Below the pieces are notes generated by a model. That model did no database searches, was not told the origin of the DNA, and saw only the letters and a list, made by a program, of their open reading frames with translations. A DNA stretch of 64,000 nucleotides from Aquisphaera insulae (GTDB lineage Bacteria; Planctomycetota; Planctomycetia; Isosphaerales; Isosphaeraceae): contig NZ_JAALJH010000004.1 in assembly GCF_011064615.1 (NCBI RefSeq), positions 186,001 through 250,000 on the forward strand, read 5' to 3'. Below, piece after piece: positions 1 through 9,779 of this stretch. Position 1 is the stretch's first letter; the number at the start of each line of letters is the position of its first letter. Position numbers and translations under genes: made by a program.

Positions 1-1341
1 CCCCACGCGATAGTAGCCCGCGAGGCGGTTGCGAAACTCCTCGTCCACCTGGTCGTGGAGCCGGTAATGCCCCAGGTTCATGAACGGGTAGAAGCCGTAG
101 TGCGGGGCCCGCTCGAGTCCCATCCAGCCCTCGGCCGCGGCGAGCGCGGCGTACCGTTTCGCGTCGCCCAGATAGCCGGCCTCGCCGGTGGCGCGGTGCA
201 GCTCGGCCGCCCCCCATTCCATGTCATCGGCCCAGGTCGATTCCTCGTAGCGGTACGGGGCGCCGTAGGAATTGCCCTGCTGCGAGCCCTCGCGGTCCCG
301 GCCCATGGCATAGACCTCCCGGCCGGCCTTCAGGCAGCGGTCCGCGAAGGCTCGCTCGCGCGGGTCGTCCTTCCAGACCTGATACGCCAGGGCCATGGCC
401 GCCGCGTAACGCCCGGCGATGTTCGCCACGCCCGTCGATTTGCTCTGGTACTTGCCCAGGCCCTGGGGCCGACCGTCGGCGAAGTAGACGACCCGGGCGC
501 CTCCCTTTCCCCAGCCATAGTCGGCGATCTCGTCCTGGGGGAGCCGGAACCCGGCGTGATCGCGATCGTCGGCGACCTGGTGATAAAGCTCGCCGGGCCC
601 CGGATGGAGCTTCAGCATCCACTCCAGCCCCCACCGCGCCTCATCCAGGAGGTCCGGCACGCCGTTGCCGCCGGGGTCGCCCTGGGCGTCCACCCGATCC
701 GCGAGCCCGGCGGACCTCGGATCGCGACGGCGCGTCCCTTCCAGGTAAGCGACGAGCATCTGCGCCGTCGCGTTGCCCGAGGTCATGTGGTACTTGAGCA
801 GGTCCGCCGCGTCATGCCAGCCGCCGCGGGCGTCGATCTCGGTCCCGGCCGCGCGCGGGCCGTAGGCCGTACGCCCGTCGAGCTGGTGGCACTTCGACTT
901 CAGCCAGGGATTGTATCCGCACCGCTGCTGCCTCATGAACTCGAGGAGCGCGTCGGGCAGCTCCGCGAGTGGCTCCCGCGCGATCGTGAAGGGGAGCGAG
1001 CGACTCGTCCCCATTCGGAGGACGTAACGCCCGGGCTTCGTCAGCGAGGTGAAGTCGAGCTCGGCGTGCGACGTGAACCGCCCCCACGACTCGCCCGGAA
1101 GGACGGCCGCGCGGCCCTCGAAGGCGGGTCCGTCCGAACCCTCCGGCGTGACGACGAATACCGGGGGCAATTCGGCCTCGGAGAATGCCAGCGCGACCTT
1201 GACGCCGCCCGGCGAATATCCCAGCTGGCTCGCACGGAGGAAGACCTCGGCGGCCGACGAGGGGACGGAGCCGAACATGACGGCGGCGATCACGGCCGCG
1301 ACTCGGATCGGTTGGCTGCGGGATCGGGTGGTGCGTGTCAT
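1..1341 (-). CDS. Glycoside hydrolase family 9 (cellulase-like), 3' end off the left edge
   Basis: The reading frame is open from an ATG at 1341 to base 1 (447 codons), so the gene continues beyond the window. Residues 1-31 look like a secretion signal (basic start, hydrophobic core, SSAA before the mature part). Residues about 32-120 resemble the Ig-like N-terminal domain of GH9 cellulases. The catalytic domain then begins: GGWHDAAD at 173-180 matches the GH9 motif with two aspartates (D177, D180), followed by the usual DLLDEARWGLEWMLKL helix. GH9 enzymes hydrolyse beta-1,4-glucans by inversion; the C-terminal acid residue is outside the window. GAGG lies about 9 bases before the ATG. It diverges from the sugar transporter operon, which suggests glucan degradation coupled to hexose uptake (inference). 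The substrate is not proven. Confidence 0.88.
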   Translation of the reverse strand, partial: MTRTTRSRSQPIRVAAVIAAVMFGSVPSSAAEVFLRASQLGYSPGGVKVALAFSEAELPPVFVVTPEGSDGPAFEGRAAVLPGESWGRFTSHAELDFTSLTKPGRYVLRMGTSRSLPFTIAREPLAELPDALLEFMRQQRCGYNPWLKSKCHQLDGRTAYGPRAAGTEIDARGGWHDAADLLKYHMTSGNATAQMLVAYLEGTRRRDPRSAGLADRVDAQGDPGGNGVPDLLDEARWGLEWMLKLHPGPGELYHQVADDRDHAGFRLPQDEIADYGWGKGGARVVYFADGRPQGLGKYQSKSTGVANIAGRYAAAMALAYQVWKDDPRERAFADRCLKAGREVYAMGRDREGSQQGNSYGAPYRYEESTWADDMEWGAAELHRATGEAGYLGDAKRYAALAAAEGWMGLERAPHYGFYPFMNLGHYRLHDQVDEEFRNRLAGYYRVG

Positions 1342-1446
1342 CAGAAGAACCTCGAGGGCCGGTCGGCATGGTCGCAGCCGCGATCGTAATTCCCGGGCTT
1401 CCTTTGCGTCGAGCCGGCACCTCCCTGCATTCCGCCGGGGATCCGC

Positions 1447-1452
1447 TAAGAT
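1447..1452 (+). promoter_or_regulatory. Candidate -10 element of the hexose operon
   Basis: TAAGAT lies about 83 bases before the transporter ATG in the gap between the divergent genes. A matching -35 is not convincing. The same hexamer stands before the YbeD-like gene (10666-10671), where a plausible -35 exists. Confidence 0.25.
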
Positions 1453-1534
1453 GGGGGATGGTCCGGAGGCGATTCGGCCTCGAATCTCCCGCGCGGCCGG
1501 CCTCGGACCGGACCAGACTTGCGATGAGGCAGAC

Positions 1535-2947
1535 ATGACCAGCCCTTCCTCCGCGAGCCTCCCGACGCACGATCGGGCGGCGGCGGCCCGCTACGTGCTC
1601 TTCGCCACGGGCGTGACCGCGATCGGCGGCTTCCTGTTCGGGTACGACACGGCCGTGATCAACGGCGCGAACTCGTACCTCAAGGTGCACATGGGGCTGA
1701 CGCCCACGCAGGAGGGACTGGCCGGTGCGAGCGCCATCCTCGGCTGCATCCCCGGCGCGATGTTCGCCGGGATCCTGAGCGATCGCTTCGGCCGCCGGAC
1801 CATGCTCTTCGTCTGCGCCTTCCTGTACGCCATCTCGGGCGTCCTGTCGGCGATCCCGCGGAGCTTCGAGCCCTTCCTGGCAGCTCGCTTCGTCAGCGGC
1901 CTCGGCATCGGCGCGTCGTCGATGATCTGCCCGGTCTACATCGCGGAGATCGCCCCGGAGCGGTATCGCGGGCGGCTCGGCACGCTCTTCCAGCTCGGCA
2001 TCGTCTCGGGGATCTTCCTGACCCTGTTCATCAACCGGCAGATCCAGGCCCTGGGCGACGAGGCCTGGAACACGACGACCGGCTGGCGCTGGATGCTCGG
2101 GATGGAGGCCGTCCCCGCGGTCGCCTTCATCGGCCTCCTGCTCGCCGTGCCGGAAAGCCCGCGATGGCTGGCCCAGCGCGGGCGAGAAGACGAGGCGAGG
2201 GCCATCCTCGAACGGGCGGGGGGACCGGAGAACGCCGGACGTGAGATGGCCGCCATCAGGGCGGCGGGGACTCAAGAGGAAGGCCGTTTCTCCGAGCTCC
2301 TCTCCGGCCCTTTCCGCAGGCCGCTCGTGCTGGCGATGCTGCTCATGGCCTTCTCGCAGTTCTGCGGGATCAACGCCGTGATGTACTACTCCACCAAGAT
2401 CTTCGCCACGGCCGGCGGCGACGCGGATGCGGCCTTCACCTCCTCGGTCTGGGTCGGACTCGTCAACCTGCTCTTCACGTTCGTCGCCATCGGCTTCGTG
2501 GATCGCGCGGGGCGTCGTCCGCTCCTGCTGGTGGGGACCGCGGTCCAGGCCGTGGCGCTCGGGCTGGTGGGCTGGATGTTCCAGACGCATCAGCACGGCC
2601 ACGGGCTCCTGGCGTGCATCATGCTGTTCATCGCCGCGTTCGCGATGTCGATGGGGCCGATCGGCTGGCTCTTCGCCTCCGAGGTCTTCCCCAACAAGGT
2701 GCGGGGGCGGGCCATGTCGCTCGCGGCGCTGACGATCTGGGTCTCGTGCTTCATCGTGGCCCAGACATTCCCCATGCTCCACGACAACCCGTCGATCGGC
2801 CCCGCCCGGACGTTCTGGATCTATGCGGCGGTCAGCCTGTCGTCGTTCCTCTTCGTGCTCGGCTGGATCCCGGAGACGAAGGGGCGGACGCTCGAGGAAA
2901 TCGAGCGGATGTGGGAACGTCGCGAGGCCGGGGGATACCGCCCATGA
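1535..2947 (+). CDS. MFS sugar porter (hexose transporter)
   Basis: A 470-residue inner-membrane transporter of the sugar porter family with about 12 transmembrane segments. Diagnostic motifs are visible: GFLFGYDTAVINGA in TM1, the loop motif DRFGRR, PESPRWL after TM6, DRAGRRPLLLVG in the second half, and PETKGRTLEEIE at the C-terminus. The family moves hexoses or pentoses, often with protons; the exact sugar cannot be read from the sequence. I start at ATG 1535 because GAGG lies six bases upstream and the protein then begins just before TM1. The frame is open upstream, but that extension is not transporter-like. The stop overlaps the kinase start (ATGA), so this is the first gene of an operon for uptake, phosphorylation and isomerisation. 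Confidence 0.95.
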   Translation: MTSPSSASLPTHDRAAAARYVLFATGVTAIGGFLFGYDTAVINGANSYLKVHMGLTPTQEGLAGASAILGCIPGAMFAGILSDRFGRRTMLFVCAFLYAISGVLSAIPRSFEPFLAARFVSGLGIGASSMICPVYIAEIAPERYRGRLGTLFQLGIVSGIFLTLFINRQIQALGDEAWNTTTGWRWMLGMEAVPAVAFIGLLLAVPESPRWLAQRGREDEARAILERAGGPENAGREMAAIRAAGTQEEGRFSELLSGPFRRPLVLAMLLMAFSQFCGINAVMYYSTKIFATAGGDADAAFTSSVWVGLVNLLFTFVAIGFVDRAGRRPLLLVGTAVQAVALGLVGWMFQTHQHGHGLLACIMLFIAAFAMSMGPIGWLFASEVFPNKVRGRAMSLAALTIWVSCFIVAQTFPMLHDNPSIGPARTFWIYAAVSLSSFLFVLGWIPETKGRTLEEIERMWERREAGGYRP

Positions 2948-3897
2948 CCATCCTCGCCTGCGACATCGGAGCGACCCGGATCAAATTCGGCCTCGTCCGC
3001 GACGGCCGCGTGCTCGACCGCGACTCGATCCCGTCCCGATCGGAACGAGGGCTCGCCGAGCGGCTTCCGGACCTGGCCGCGGCGCTCCGCGGGCTGTCGA
3101 CCAGGCTGGGCGTTGCGATCGCCGATTGCGAGGGCATCAGCGTCTCGATCGCGACGCTCGTGGATGTGGCCTCGGGGAGGCTGCTGGCGGAATACGGCCG
3201 GTTCCGCGACATGCCCTCGCTGGACCTTCGGGCCTGGGCCCGGTCCGAGTTCGGGCTCCCCCTCGCGCTCGAGAACGACGCCCGGATGGCGGCCATCGGC
3301 GAGTGGCGTCACGGCGCGGGCCGCGGCAGCGACGACCTCGTCATGATCACCTTCGGCACCGGGCTCGGGACGGGCGTCGTGATCGAGGGCCGCGTCCTCC
3401 GCGGCCGGCACGCGCAGGCCGGCTGCCTGGGCGGACACCTGACGGTCCGTTACGGCGGCAGGCCCTGCGGCTGCGGAAATGTCGGCTGCGCCGAGGCCGA
3501 GGCCTCCACGGCCACGCTGCGATCCGTCGCCGAGCAGGCTCCCGGCTTCGACCGCAGCTCGCTCCGTCACGCCGCGAAACTCGAGTACGACCTCGTCTTT
3601 CGCGAGGCCGCCGCCGGAGACCCGTGCGCGGTGGCCATCCGCGATCAGAGCCTGCTCGTCTGGTCCTCGCTGGCGGTGAACCTGATCCACGCGTACGATC
3701 CGGACGTCCTGATCCTGGGCGGCGGCATCATGGCGAGCGCGGAGACCATCCTCCCCGCCATCCGCGATTTCGTGGCACGACACGCCCACACGCCCTGGGG
3801 CAAGGTGCGGGTGACGGCCTCGCAGCTCGGCGATGACGCCGCACTCGTGGCCGGGGAATGGCTGCTCCGCGAACAGGCCCTGGATGTGAACCCATGA
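2944..3897 (+). CDS. ROK family sugar kinase (glucokinase-like)
   Basis: A 317-residue cytoplasmic ROK kinase. The N-terminal phosphate-binding motif DIGATRIKFG is at 7-16, the catalytic aspartate is in LENDAR (D112), and the structural zinc site is H165 with CGCGNVGC at 175-182. The family phosphorylates glucose, fructose, mannose or N-acetyl sugars with ATP. There is no N-terminal helix-turn-helix, so it is an enzyme and not a ROK repressor. Both ends overlap neighbours by ATGA (2944 and 3894), which points to translational coupling with the transporter and the isomerase. Because three mannose/glucose-phosphate isomerase-type proteins follow, the substrate is probably glucose or mannose (inference). 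Confidence 0.93.
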   Translation: MTILACDIGATRIKFGLVRDGRVLDRDSIPSRSERGLAERLPDLAAALRGLSTRLGVAIADCEGISVSIATLVDVASGRLLAEYGRFRDMPSLDLRAWARSEFGLPLALENDARMAAIGEWRHGAGRGSDDLVMITFGTGLGTGVVIEGRVLRGRHAQAGCLGGHLTVRYGGRPCGCGNVGCAEAEASTATLRSVAEQAPGFDRSSLRHAAKLEYDLVFREAAAGDPCAVAIRDQSLLVWSSLAVNLIHAYDPDVLILGGGIMASAETILPAIRDFVARHAHTPWGKVRVTASQLGDDAALVAGEWLLREQALDVNP

Positions 3898-5651
3898 GAC
3901 GATCGACTTACGATAGGTTCCCCTTCGTCGCGGTCCCGGACGGTGAGGACGCGTGCGTGACCGGCTGGGACGCGATTGCGGATCGATTGCGGAAGGCCGT
4001 GGCAAAGCGGCACGCGGCCAGGTCCGTCCTGGCGGTGGAATGCTACCCGGGCGTCCACGAGGCCGATCTCGCACGCGAGCTGGAGACGCGGCTGGAGCCG
4101 GCCCTCGTGTTGCGATCGGCGGATGCCATGCTCTCGCCCCAGAAGGTCGACGACTTGGTCGCGCCGTTCCTCGGCGGCGACGACCGCGTCTTCGGCTTCT
4201 TCTGCGGCCTGAAGCTGCCGCAGTTCTTCGACGCCGACCGCGTGCGGCGGGCTCGCGAGGCGATCGATCGGGTCGAGGAGGGCCTGATCGTGATCGTCGG
4301 CTGCGGCGCGACGCTGATCCACCAACCGGACGTCCTGGTCTACGCGGATCTCGCCCGCTGGGAGGCGCAGATGCGATTCCGCCGCGACGAGGCCAGCAAT
4401 CTCGGCGTCGAAAACCGCACGCTCGCCGCCGGCCTGCAATACAAGCGGGCCTTCTTCGTGGACTGGCGCGTGGCCGATCGCTGGAAGCGCCCGCTCATCG
4501 CCCGATGGGATTTCGTCCTCGACACCAATAACCCCCGGGAGCCGAAGCTCGCCGAGGGCGAGGCCGTGCGCCGGGGATTGCGGCGGGCCGTCACGCGGCC
4601 GTTCCGCGTCGTCCCTTTCTTCGACCCCGCCCCCTGGGGCGGGCAGTGGATGAAGGAGACCTTCGACCTCGATCGATCGGCGCCGAACTACGGCTGGTGC
4701 TTCGATTGCGTGCCGGAGGAGAACAGCCTCCTGCTCGGCTTCGGCGACGTCCGGCTCGAAATCCCCTCGATCGACCTGGTATTCGACCAGCCCCGGGCCC
4801 TCCTGGGAGAGGCTGTCCACGCTCGGTTCGGCGACGAGTTCCCGATTCGCTTCGACTTCCTGGACACGATGGGAGGCGGGAACCTCTCGTTCCAGGTCCA
4901 CCCGCTCACGGAGTACATCCAGCAGCAGTTCGGCATGCACTACACGCAGGACGAGAGCTACTACATGCTCGACGCCGGCCCCGAGGCGAGCGTCTATCTC
5001 GGGCTCCGCGACGGCGTGGACCGCGCGGCCATGGCTCGCGACCTCCGCGAAGCCCAGGGAGGCGGAGCCCCGTTCCCGGCGGAGCGGTACGTCAACCGCT
5101 GGCCGGCGCGGAAGCACGATCACTTCCTCATCCCCGCCGGGACCGTCCATTGCAGCGGAGCCGAGTCCATGGTGCTGGAGATCAGCGCGACGCCCTACAT
5201 CTTCACGTTCAAGATGTGGGACTGGGGCCGGCTCGGCCTCGACGGCCTGCCCCGGCCGGTCCACCTGGATCACGGGCTCGCGAACGTCCAGTGGGACCGC
5301 ACGACCGACTGGACGAGGGAGAACCTCGTCAATCGCATCGAGCCCGTCGGCCGCGGCGACGGCTGGCGCGAGGAGCGCACCGGGTTGCACGAACGCGAGT
5401 TCATCGAGACCCGCCGCCACTGGTTCACCGGGACCGTCCCGCATGATACTCGCGGCGGGGTGAACGTGCTGAACCTCGTGCAGGGCGAGGAGGCCGTCGT
5501 GGAGAGCCCGGCGGGGGCCTTCTCGCCGTTCCTCGTCCGCTTCGCCGAGACGTTCATCGTGCCCGCGGCCGTGGGGCCTTACACGATCCGGCCCCACGGC
5601 CCGTCCGTCGGCCTCGAATGCGCCACGATGAAGGCTTCTGTCAGGACCTGA
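3894..5651 (+). CDS. Class I mannose-6-phosphate isomerase with kinase-like N-terminal region
   Basis: 585 residues, far longer than a usual type I isomerase (about 310-400). The C-terminal part (from about 235) has the cupin zinc-site pattern: QVHPLTEY, a following D-E-S-YYML segment, and IPAGTVH with the last histidine ligand. It should interconvert mannose-6-P and fructose-6-P. The first ~200 residues look like a nucleoside/uridine-kinase fold: hydrophobic strand, loop at VECYPGVHEADL, later an IVIVGCGATL strand and an RFRRDE lid-like helix. The loop lacks the GK[ST] of a working P-loop, so the domain is probably structural or regulatory (inference). The start overlaps the kinase stop by ATGA. 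Confidence 0.87.
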   Translation: MRRSTYDRFPFVAVPDGEDACVTGWDAIADRLRKAVAKRHAARSVLAVECYPGVHEADLARELETRLEPALVLRSADAMLSPQKVDDLVAPFLGGDDRVFGFFCGLKLPQFFDADRVRRAREAIDRVEEGLIVIVGCGATLIHQPDVLVYADLARWEAQMRFRRDEASNLGVENRTLAAGLQYKRAFFVDWRVADRWKRPLIARWDFVLDTNNPREPKLAEGEAVRRGLRRAVTRPFRVVPFFDPAPWGGQWMKETFDLDRSAPNYGWCFDCVPEENSLLLGFGDVRLEIPSIDLVFDQPRALLGEAVHARFGDEFPIRFDFLDTMGGGNLSFQVHPLTEYIQQQFGMHYTQDESYYMLDAGPEASVYLGLRDGVDRAAMARDLREAQGGGAPFPAERYVNRWPARKHDHFLIPAGTVHCSGAESMVLEISATPYIFTFKMWDWGRLGLDGLPRPVHLDHGLANVQWDRTTDWTRENLVNRIEPVGRGDGWREERTGLHEREFIETRRHWFTGTVPHDTRGGVNVLNLVQGEEAVVESPAGAFSPFLVRFAETFIVPAAVGPYTIRPHGPSVGLECATMKASVRT

Positions 5652-5657
5652 TCCGCC

Positions 5658-6233
5658 ATGCTCGCCATCGACGAGATCCTCTCGCGCTACGATCCGTCCA
5701 CGGGGGCACTCGACGGCAAGCCGGCCGTGCGCCGGCACCTGGCGGACCTCCGGGGCTGCTTCGCGGATGTCCGTGCCTACGAGTCCGCGCTCGAACGCGG
5801 CAACCCGCTGGTCTACTCGGTCGCGGCCGTGGAACCGGCCCGCGGCGAGGGGGACCTCGGTTACGGCATCGGGCTGATCGTTCCCGGCAAGGTCGGCCGC
5901 GAGTACCACATGACGAAGGGCCACCTCCACGCCTGGCGGCCCGCGGCCGAGTTCTACTTCGGCCTCTCCGGCGAGGGCGTCATGCTCCTCGAGGACGAGG
6001 CCACCGGCGCGAGCCGCATGGTCCGACTTCGACCACACGAGGCGGTCTACGTCCCGGGCCATACGGCCCATCGGACGATGAACGTCGGCGCGGTCCCGCT
6101 GACCTACCTGGGCGTCTACCCGGCCCGCGCCGGCCACGACTACGGCGCCATCGCCGAGCGGAATTTCCGCGGCCTCGTCGTCGAGTCCGGCGGACAGCCC
6201 ACCCTGGTGGATCGGGCGTCCTTCATCCCGTGA
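5658..6233 (+). CDS. Cupin-type glucose-6-phosphate isomerase
   Basis: 191 residues, the usual size of cupin phosphoglucose isomerases (GPI family), which are unrelated to ordinary Pgi. Metal ligands are visible in MTKGHLH (H89, H91), E98 in AAEFYFGL and H138 in VPGHTAHRT. It interconverts glucose-6-P and fructose-6-P in the cytoplasm and needs a divalent metal. It begins six bases after the mannose-6-P isomerase stop and is followed by a second cupin isomerase, so the operon feeds imported hexoses into fructose-6-P. An alternative would be a related sugar-phosphate cupin, but the motif set fits GPI well. Confidence 0.9.
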   Translation: MLAIDEILSRYDPSTGALDGKPAVRRHLADLRGCFADVRAYESALERGNPLVYSVAAVEPARGEGDLGYGIGLIVPGKVGREYHMTKGHLHAWRPAAEFYFGLSGEGVMLLEDEATGASRMVRLRPHEAVYVPGHTAHRTMNVGAVPLTYLGVYPARAGHDYGAIAERNFRGLVVESGGQPTLVDRASFIP

Positions 6234-6243
6234 GCGAATCATC

Positions 6244-6651
6244 ATGCCAGACTACGTCATCAAACCGATCCCGGCCGAGATGCCTCCCGTCTCCTTCGTC
6301 GAGCGCCCCTGGGGAAGCTTCAAGCAATATGCCAACAATCAGGACTGCACCGTCAGCCTGATGACCGTCCTCCCCGGCCAGCGACTCAGCCTCCAGTCCC
6401 ACACCGGCCGCGCGGAGCTCTGGATCGTCCTGGACGACGGGGCCGTCGTCCAGGTCGGCGACGAGGAGTCCGTCCGCCAGGCCGGTGACGAGGTCTGGAT
6501 CCCGGCCAACGCCACGCACCGCCTCTCCTGCCGCGGCGACAGGCCGGTGCGGGTCCTCGAGGTGGCCTTCGGCAACTGGCAGCAGGACGACATCACGCGG
6601 TACTCGGACGACTATGCGAGGCCGATGGCCGGCACAGGAGGCGATCGATGA
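6244..6651 (+). CDS. Cupin mannose-6-phosphate isomerase (type II C-terminal domain family)
   Basis: 135 residues forming a single cupin. It carries the hallmarks of the isomerase domain found at the C-terminus of bifunctional ManC/AlgA: ERPWGSFKQY near residue 20, LSLQSHTGRAELWIVL with metal-binding His/Glu, IPANATHRL, and QDDITRYSDDYAR at the end. The nucleotidyltransferase half is absent, so this is a stand-alone domain. It may isomerise mannose-6-P or act as a sugar-phosphate binding partner; two mannose isomerase-type proteins in one operon look redundant. The stop overlaps the start of the next small gene (ATGA at 6648). Confidence 0.87.
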   Translation: MPDYVIKPIPAEMPPVSFVERPWGSFKQYANNQDCTVSLMTVLPGQRLSLQSHTGRAELWIVLDDGAVVQVGDEESVRQAGDEVWIPANATHRLSCRGDRPVRVLEVAFGNWQQDDITRYSDDYARPMAGTGGDR

Positions 6652-6860
6652 ACCGAGGACTCACGATGAACGTCGCGCGCGAGGGGGACGGCTTCGTCGC
6701 TCACTGTCCCGAACTTGACATCGCGAGCCAGGCAGATTCCATCGAAGCGGCGAGGGACAACCTGCGCGAGGCGATCGACCTCTTCCTTCAATGTGCCCCC
6801 GATGACGAGTTGGAAAGGCGGCTGAAGGACAAGAGAAACGGGAGTCCGCAGATATTGTAG
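6648..6860 (+). CDS. HicB-like small protein (orphan antitoxin-type)
   Basis: 70 residues with the HicB/UPF0150 fold signature: GDGFVAHCPELDIASQADSIEAA followed in the same helix by the N-L-R-E-A-I-D-L-F pattern. HicB proteins normally neutralise the HicA mRNA interferase and often bind DNA. No HicA-like double-stranded RNA-binding protein is next to it: upstream is a sugar isomerase (ATGA overlap) and downstream a hairpin, then convergent glyA. It has no DNA-binding tail. It is therefore an orphan, perhaps a co-opted regulator of the hexose operon (inference). The fold assignment is good; the function is unknown. Confidence 0.75.
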   Translation: MNRGLTMNVAREGDGFVAHCPELDIASQADSIEAARDNLREAIDLFLQCAPDDELERRLKDKRNGSPQIL

Positions 6861-6891
6861 GGTGTGTCAAGCGAAGCGTTGACACACCCTA
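6858..6891 (+). terminator. Perfect hairpin between convergent hicB-like and glyA genes
   Basis: A 13-base perfect inverted repeat (TAGGGTGTGTCAA at 6858-6870, its complement at 6879-6891) with loop GCGAAGCG. It begins at the stop codon of the HicB-like gene and is 50 bases from the glyA stop. There is no clear U-tract on the plus side. It could serve both directions, or be a dispersed palindrome. Confidence 0.55.
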
Positions 6892-6941
6892 TAAGGGACG
6901 TTCATATCATCGCCGGTGGATAGTTGACTTCGACGCCCGGC

Positions 6942-8480
6942 TCACTTCCCCCCGAAATGCTCCTGCAAGAACGCCAGGTCGAGCTCGGGGTAGACCGGGT
7001 ATGAGTCGAGCAGGCCGGTCACCCGGGCACGGGCAGCTTTCTCGACATTCTCATCGAGCGTGTATTTCGCCTTGTCGCGGCCGCCCGACTTGCTGGTGCC
7101 CGGGGTGATGGCGCGGAGGACCTCGGCGACGACGGAGGCGACCTCAGTCATCTCGGCGGGGCCCATGCCCAGGGTGGTGACGGCCGGCGTGCCGAATCGG
7201 AGTCCGCTGGTGTACCACGGGCCGTTCGGGTCGAACGGGATCGGGTTCCGGTTCAGGGTGATCCCGCACCGCCGGATGGCCTCCTCGGCCTGCCGACCGG
7301 TGATCCCCAGGGCGGAGCCGACATCGACCAGGACGAGGTGATTGTCGGTCCCGCCGCTGATGACCTTGAGGCCCTGCTTGAGGAAGCCTTCCGCGAGCGC
7401 CCGCGCATTCTCGACGATCTTCGCGGCATAGGTGGAGAACTCCGGCCGGAGGGCCTCGGTGAAGGCCACGGCCTTGGCGGCCATCACGTGGGGCAGGGGG
7501 CCGCCCAGGACGAGCGGACAGCCGCGGTCCACGTGCTCCTTGAACGCCTCGTTGCAGAGGACCAGCCCGCCGCGAGGCCCGCGCAGGGTCTTGTGCGTCG
7601 TGGTCGTCACCACGTCGGCGTAGGCGATCGGGTTCTCCTCGCCCGTGAGGACCTTGCCGGCGACCAGGCCGGAGAAGTGGGCCATGTCCACCATCAGGAC
7701 CGCCCCGACCTTGTCCGCGATCTCGCGCATCCGGCGATAGTTGATATTTCGCGGGTAGGCGCTGAAGCCGGCCAGCAGGATCAGCGGCTTCACCTCGAGG
7801 GCCTGCTTCTCGATCGCGTCGTAGTCGAGGAGCAGCGTCTCCCGGTCCACCGTGTAGCCGTGGGCCTCGAACATCTTGCCCGAGGCGTTCAGCCGGTAGC
7901 CGTGCGTGAGGTGGCCGCCGGAGGCCAGGTCCATCCCGAGGAGCCTCTGGTTCCCCAGCGCGTGGCGGACCTCGTTCCAGCGGGCGATCGGCATGTTCGT
8001 CCAGTCGGCCGGCACCAGCTTGTCCGGATCCTCGGCGCCGAGGATCTTGGCCATCGCCGGCAGCTCGACCTTCGCCCGGAGGATCGCCCAGAAGGCGACG
8101 AGGTTGGCGTCGGCCCCGCTGTGCGGCTGGGAGTAAGCATGCGCGGCGCCGAAGAGCCGGCGGGCACGCTCGTTCGCCAGGTCTTCCACCGAATCCACGT
8201 TGTCGCAGCCGGCGTAGAACCGGTGATGGGGGATGCCCTCCGCGTACTTGTCCGTCAGCAGGTTCCCCATGGCGCACTGAGTCGCCAGCGACGAGTAGTT
8301 CTCGCTGGCGATGAACTTGATGTTCCGCCGCTGGTCGGCGAGCTCCTGGACGACGGTCCGCGCCACATCGGGGGCGACGGCGGCGACCGTCTGGAGATTG
8401 GCGAGATACGCAAGGAAGCCCGGCGCGACCTCCGCAACCGACTTGCGACCGAGATACGACTGGATCAGTGATTCTTGCAT
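6942..8480 (-). CDS. glyA: Serine hydroxymethyltransferase
   Basis: 512 residues. It converts serine and tetrahydrofolate to glycine and methylene-tetrahydrofolate, PLP-dependent and cytoplasmic. The PLP lysine lies in [42 protein letters not shown] and [12 protein letters not shown] are typical of SHMT. It is about 90 residues longer than the E. coli enzyme because of an insertion after the [11 protein letters not shown] segment (around [18 protein letters not shown]), the form I associate with chlamydiae and planctomycetes. I use ATG 8480, where the conserved-length protein begins; the open frame extends to 8609 without homology. It converges with the hexose operon. A weak AGGG precedes the start. 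Confidence 0.95.
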   Translation of the reverse strand: MQESLIQSYLGRKSVAEVAPGFLAYLANLQTVAAVAPDVARTVVQELADQRRNIKFIASENYSSLATQCAMGNLLTDKYAEGIPHHRFYAGCDNVDSVEDLANERARRLFGAAHAYSQPHSGADANLVAFWAILRAKVELPAMAKILGAEDPDKLVPADWTNMPIARWNEVRHALGNQRLLGMDLASGGHLTHGYRLNASGKMFEAHGYTVDRETLLLDYDAIEKQALEVKPLILLAGFSAYPRNINYRRMREIADKVGAVLMVDMAHFSGLVAGKVLTGEENPIAYADVVTTTTHKTLRGPRGGLVLCNEAFKEHVDRGCPLVLGGPLPHVMAAKAVAFTEALRPEFSTYAAKIVENARALAEGFLKQGLKVISGGTDNHLVLVDVGSALGITGRQAEEAIRRCGITLNRNPIPFDPNGPWYTSGLRFGTPAVTTLGMGPAEMTEVASVVAEVLRAITPGTSKSGGRDKAKYTLDENVEKAARARVTGLLDSYPVYPELDLAFLQEHFGGK

Positions 8481-8565
8481 GGATGGCCCTGGTGTCGGGA
8501 TCGAAGGAGGGTTGAAGCGGGATCGCCGCGGATGGCGAGCGTCTCGCAGGCTCCTTCGCGGTCGG

Positions 8566-8571
8566 TATAAT
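8566..8571 (+). promoter_or_regulatory. Candidate -10 (TATAAT) upstream of the dehydrogenase gene
   Basis: A perfect TATAAT stands out in GC-rich sequence about 130 bases before the ATG at 8701, in the gap between divergent glyA and this gene. No good -35 is seen. Confidence 0.35.
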
Positions 8572-8700
8572 CGGGCGAGGAGAAGAGATTGTAATGGCCC
8601 GGGACGCACGGGCTCAAGACGTCCTGGCCGCGGCGGGAGTCCGGCTCGGGCAAAGTCTCCTCAACGCAACATCATCCCGCAACTGATCTTGGAGACAGCC

Positions 8701-9621
<921 letters not shown>

Positions 9622-9724
9622 GTCTTCTATCCCACTCGTGGCATTCGGGCCTCTCACCCCCGCCTTCTCCTCATCCTGCCCGCATTTACCTCGGCCCGAG
9701 GCAAACATTGCCCGCGAAACGTGC

Positions 9725-9779
9725 AACACCGAGCGCAGCCGCGCGAAAAGCGCCCGCTCGGTGTTCTTCTCCGTTTTTT
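9725..9779 (+). terminator. Intrinsic terminator after the dehydrogenase gene
   Basis: An 11-base perfect stem AACACCGAGCG / CGCTCGGTGTT (9725-9735, 9755-9765), with a smaller inner GCGC-AAA-GCGC stem, is followed by CTTCTCCG and six Ts (9773-9778). Confidence 0.85.

Noticed and set aside
55..1389. Open frame of 444 codons on the plus strand
   Set aside because: It is the antisense of the GH9 gene, whose frame carries a signal peptide and the GGWHDAAD catalytic motif; the plus product is Arg/Gly/Pro-rich and matches nothing.
812..2782. 656-codon frame on the minus strand across the GH9 start and the transporter
   Set aside because: Composition is typical antisense of high-GC coding DNA, and the plus-strand sugar porter motifs are unambiguous.
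3645..6245. 866-codon minus-strand frame across the hexose operon
   Set aside because: Antisense shadow of three recognised isomerase/kinase genes joined by start-stop overlaps.
6648..6942. A hicA toxin gene beside the HicB-like gene
   Set aside because: Neither strand between 6600 and 6942 encodes a HicA-like protein; only a hairpin and the glyA stop follow.
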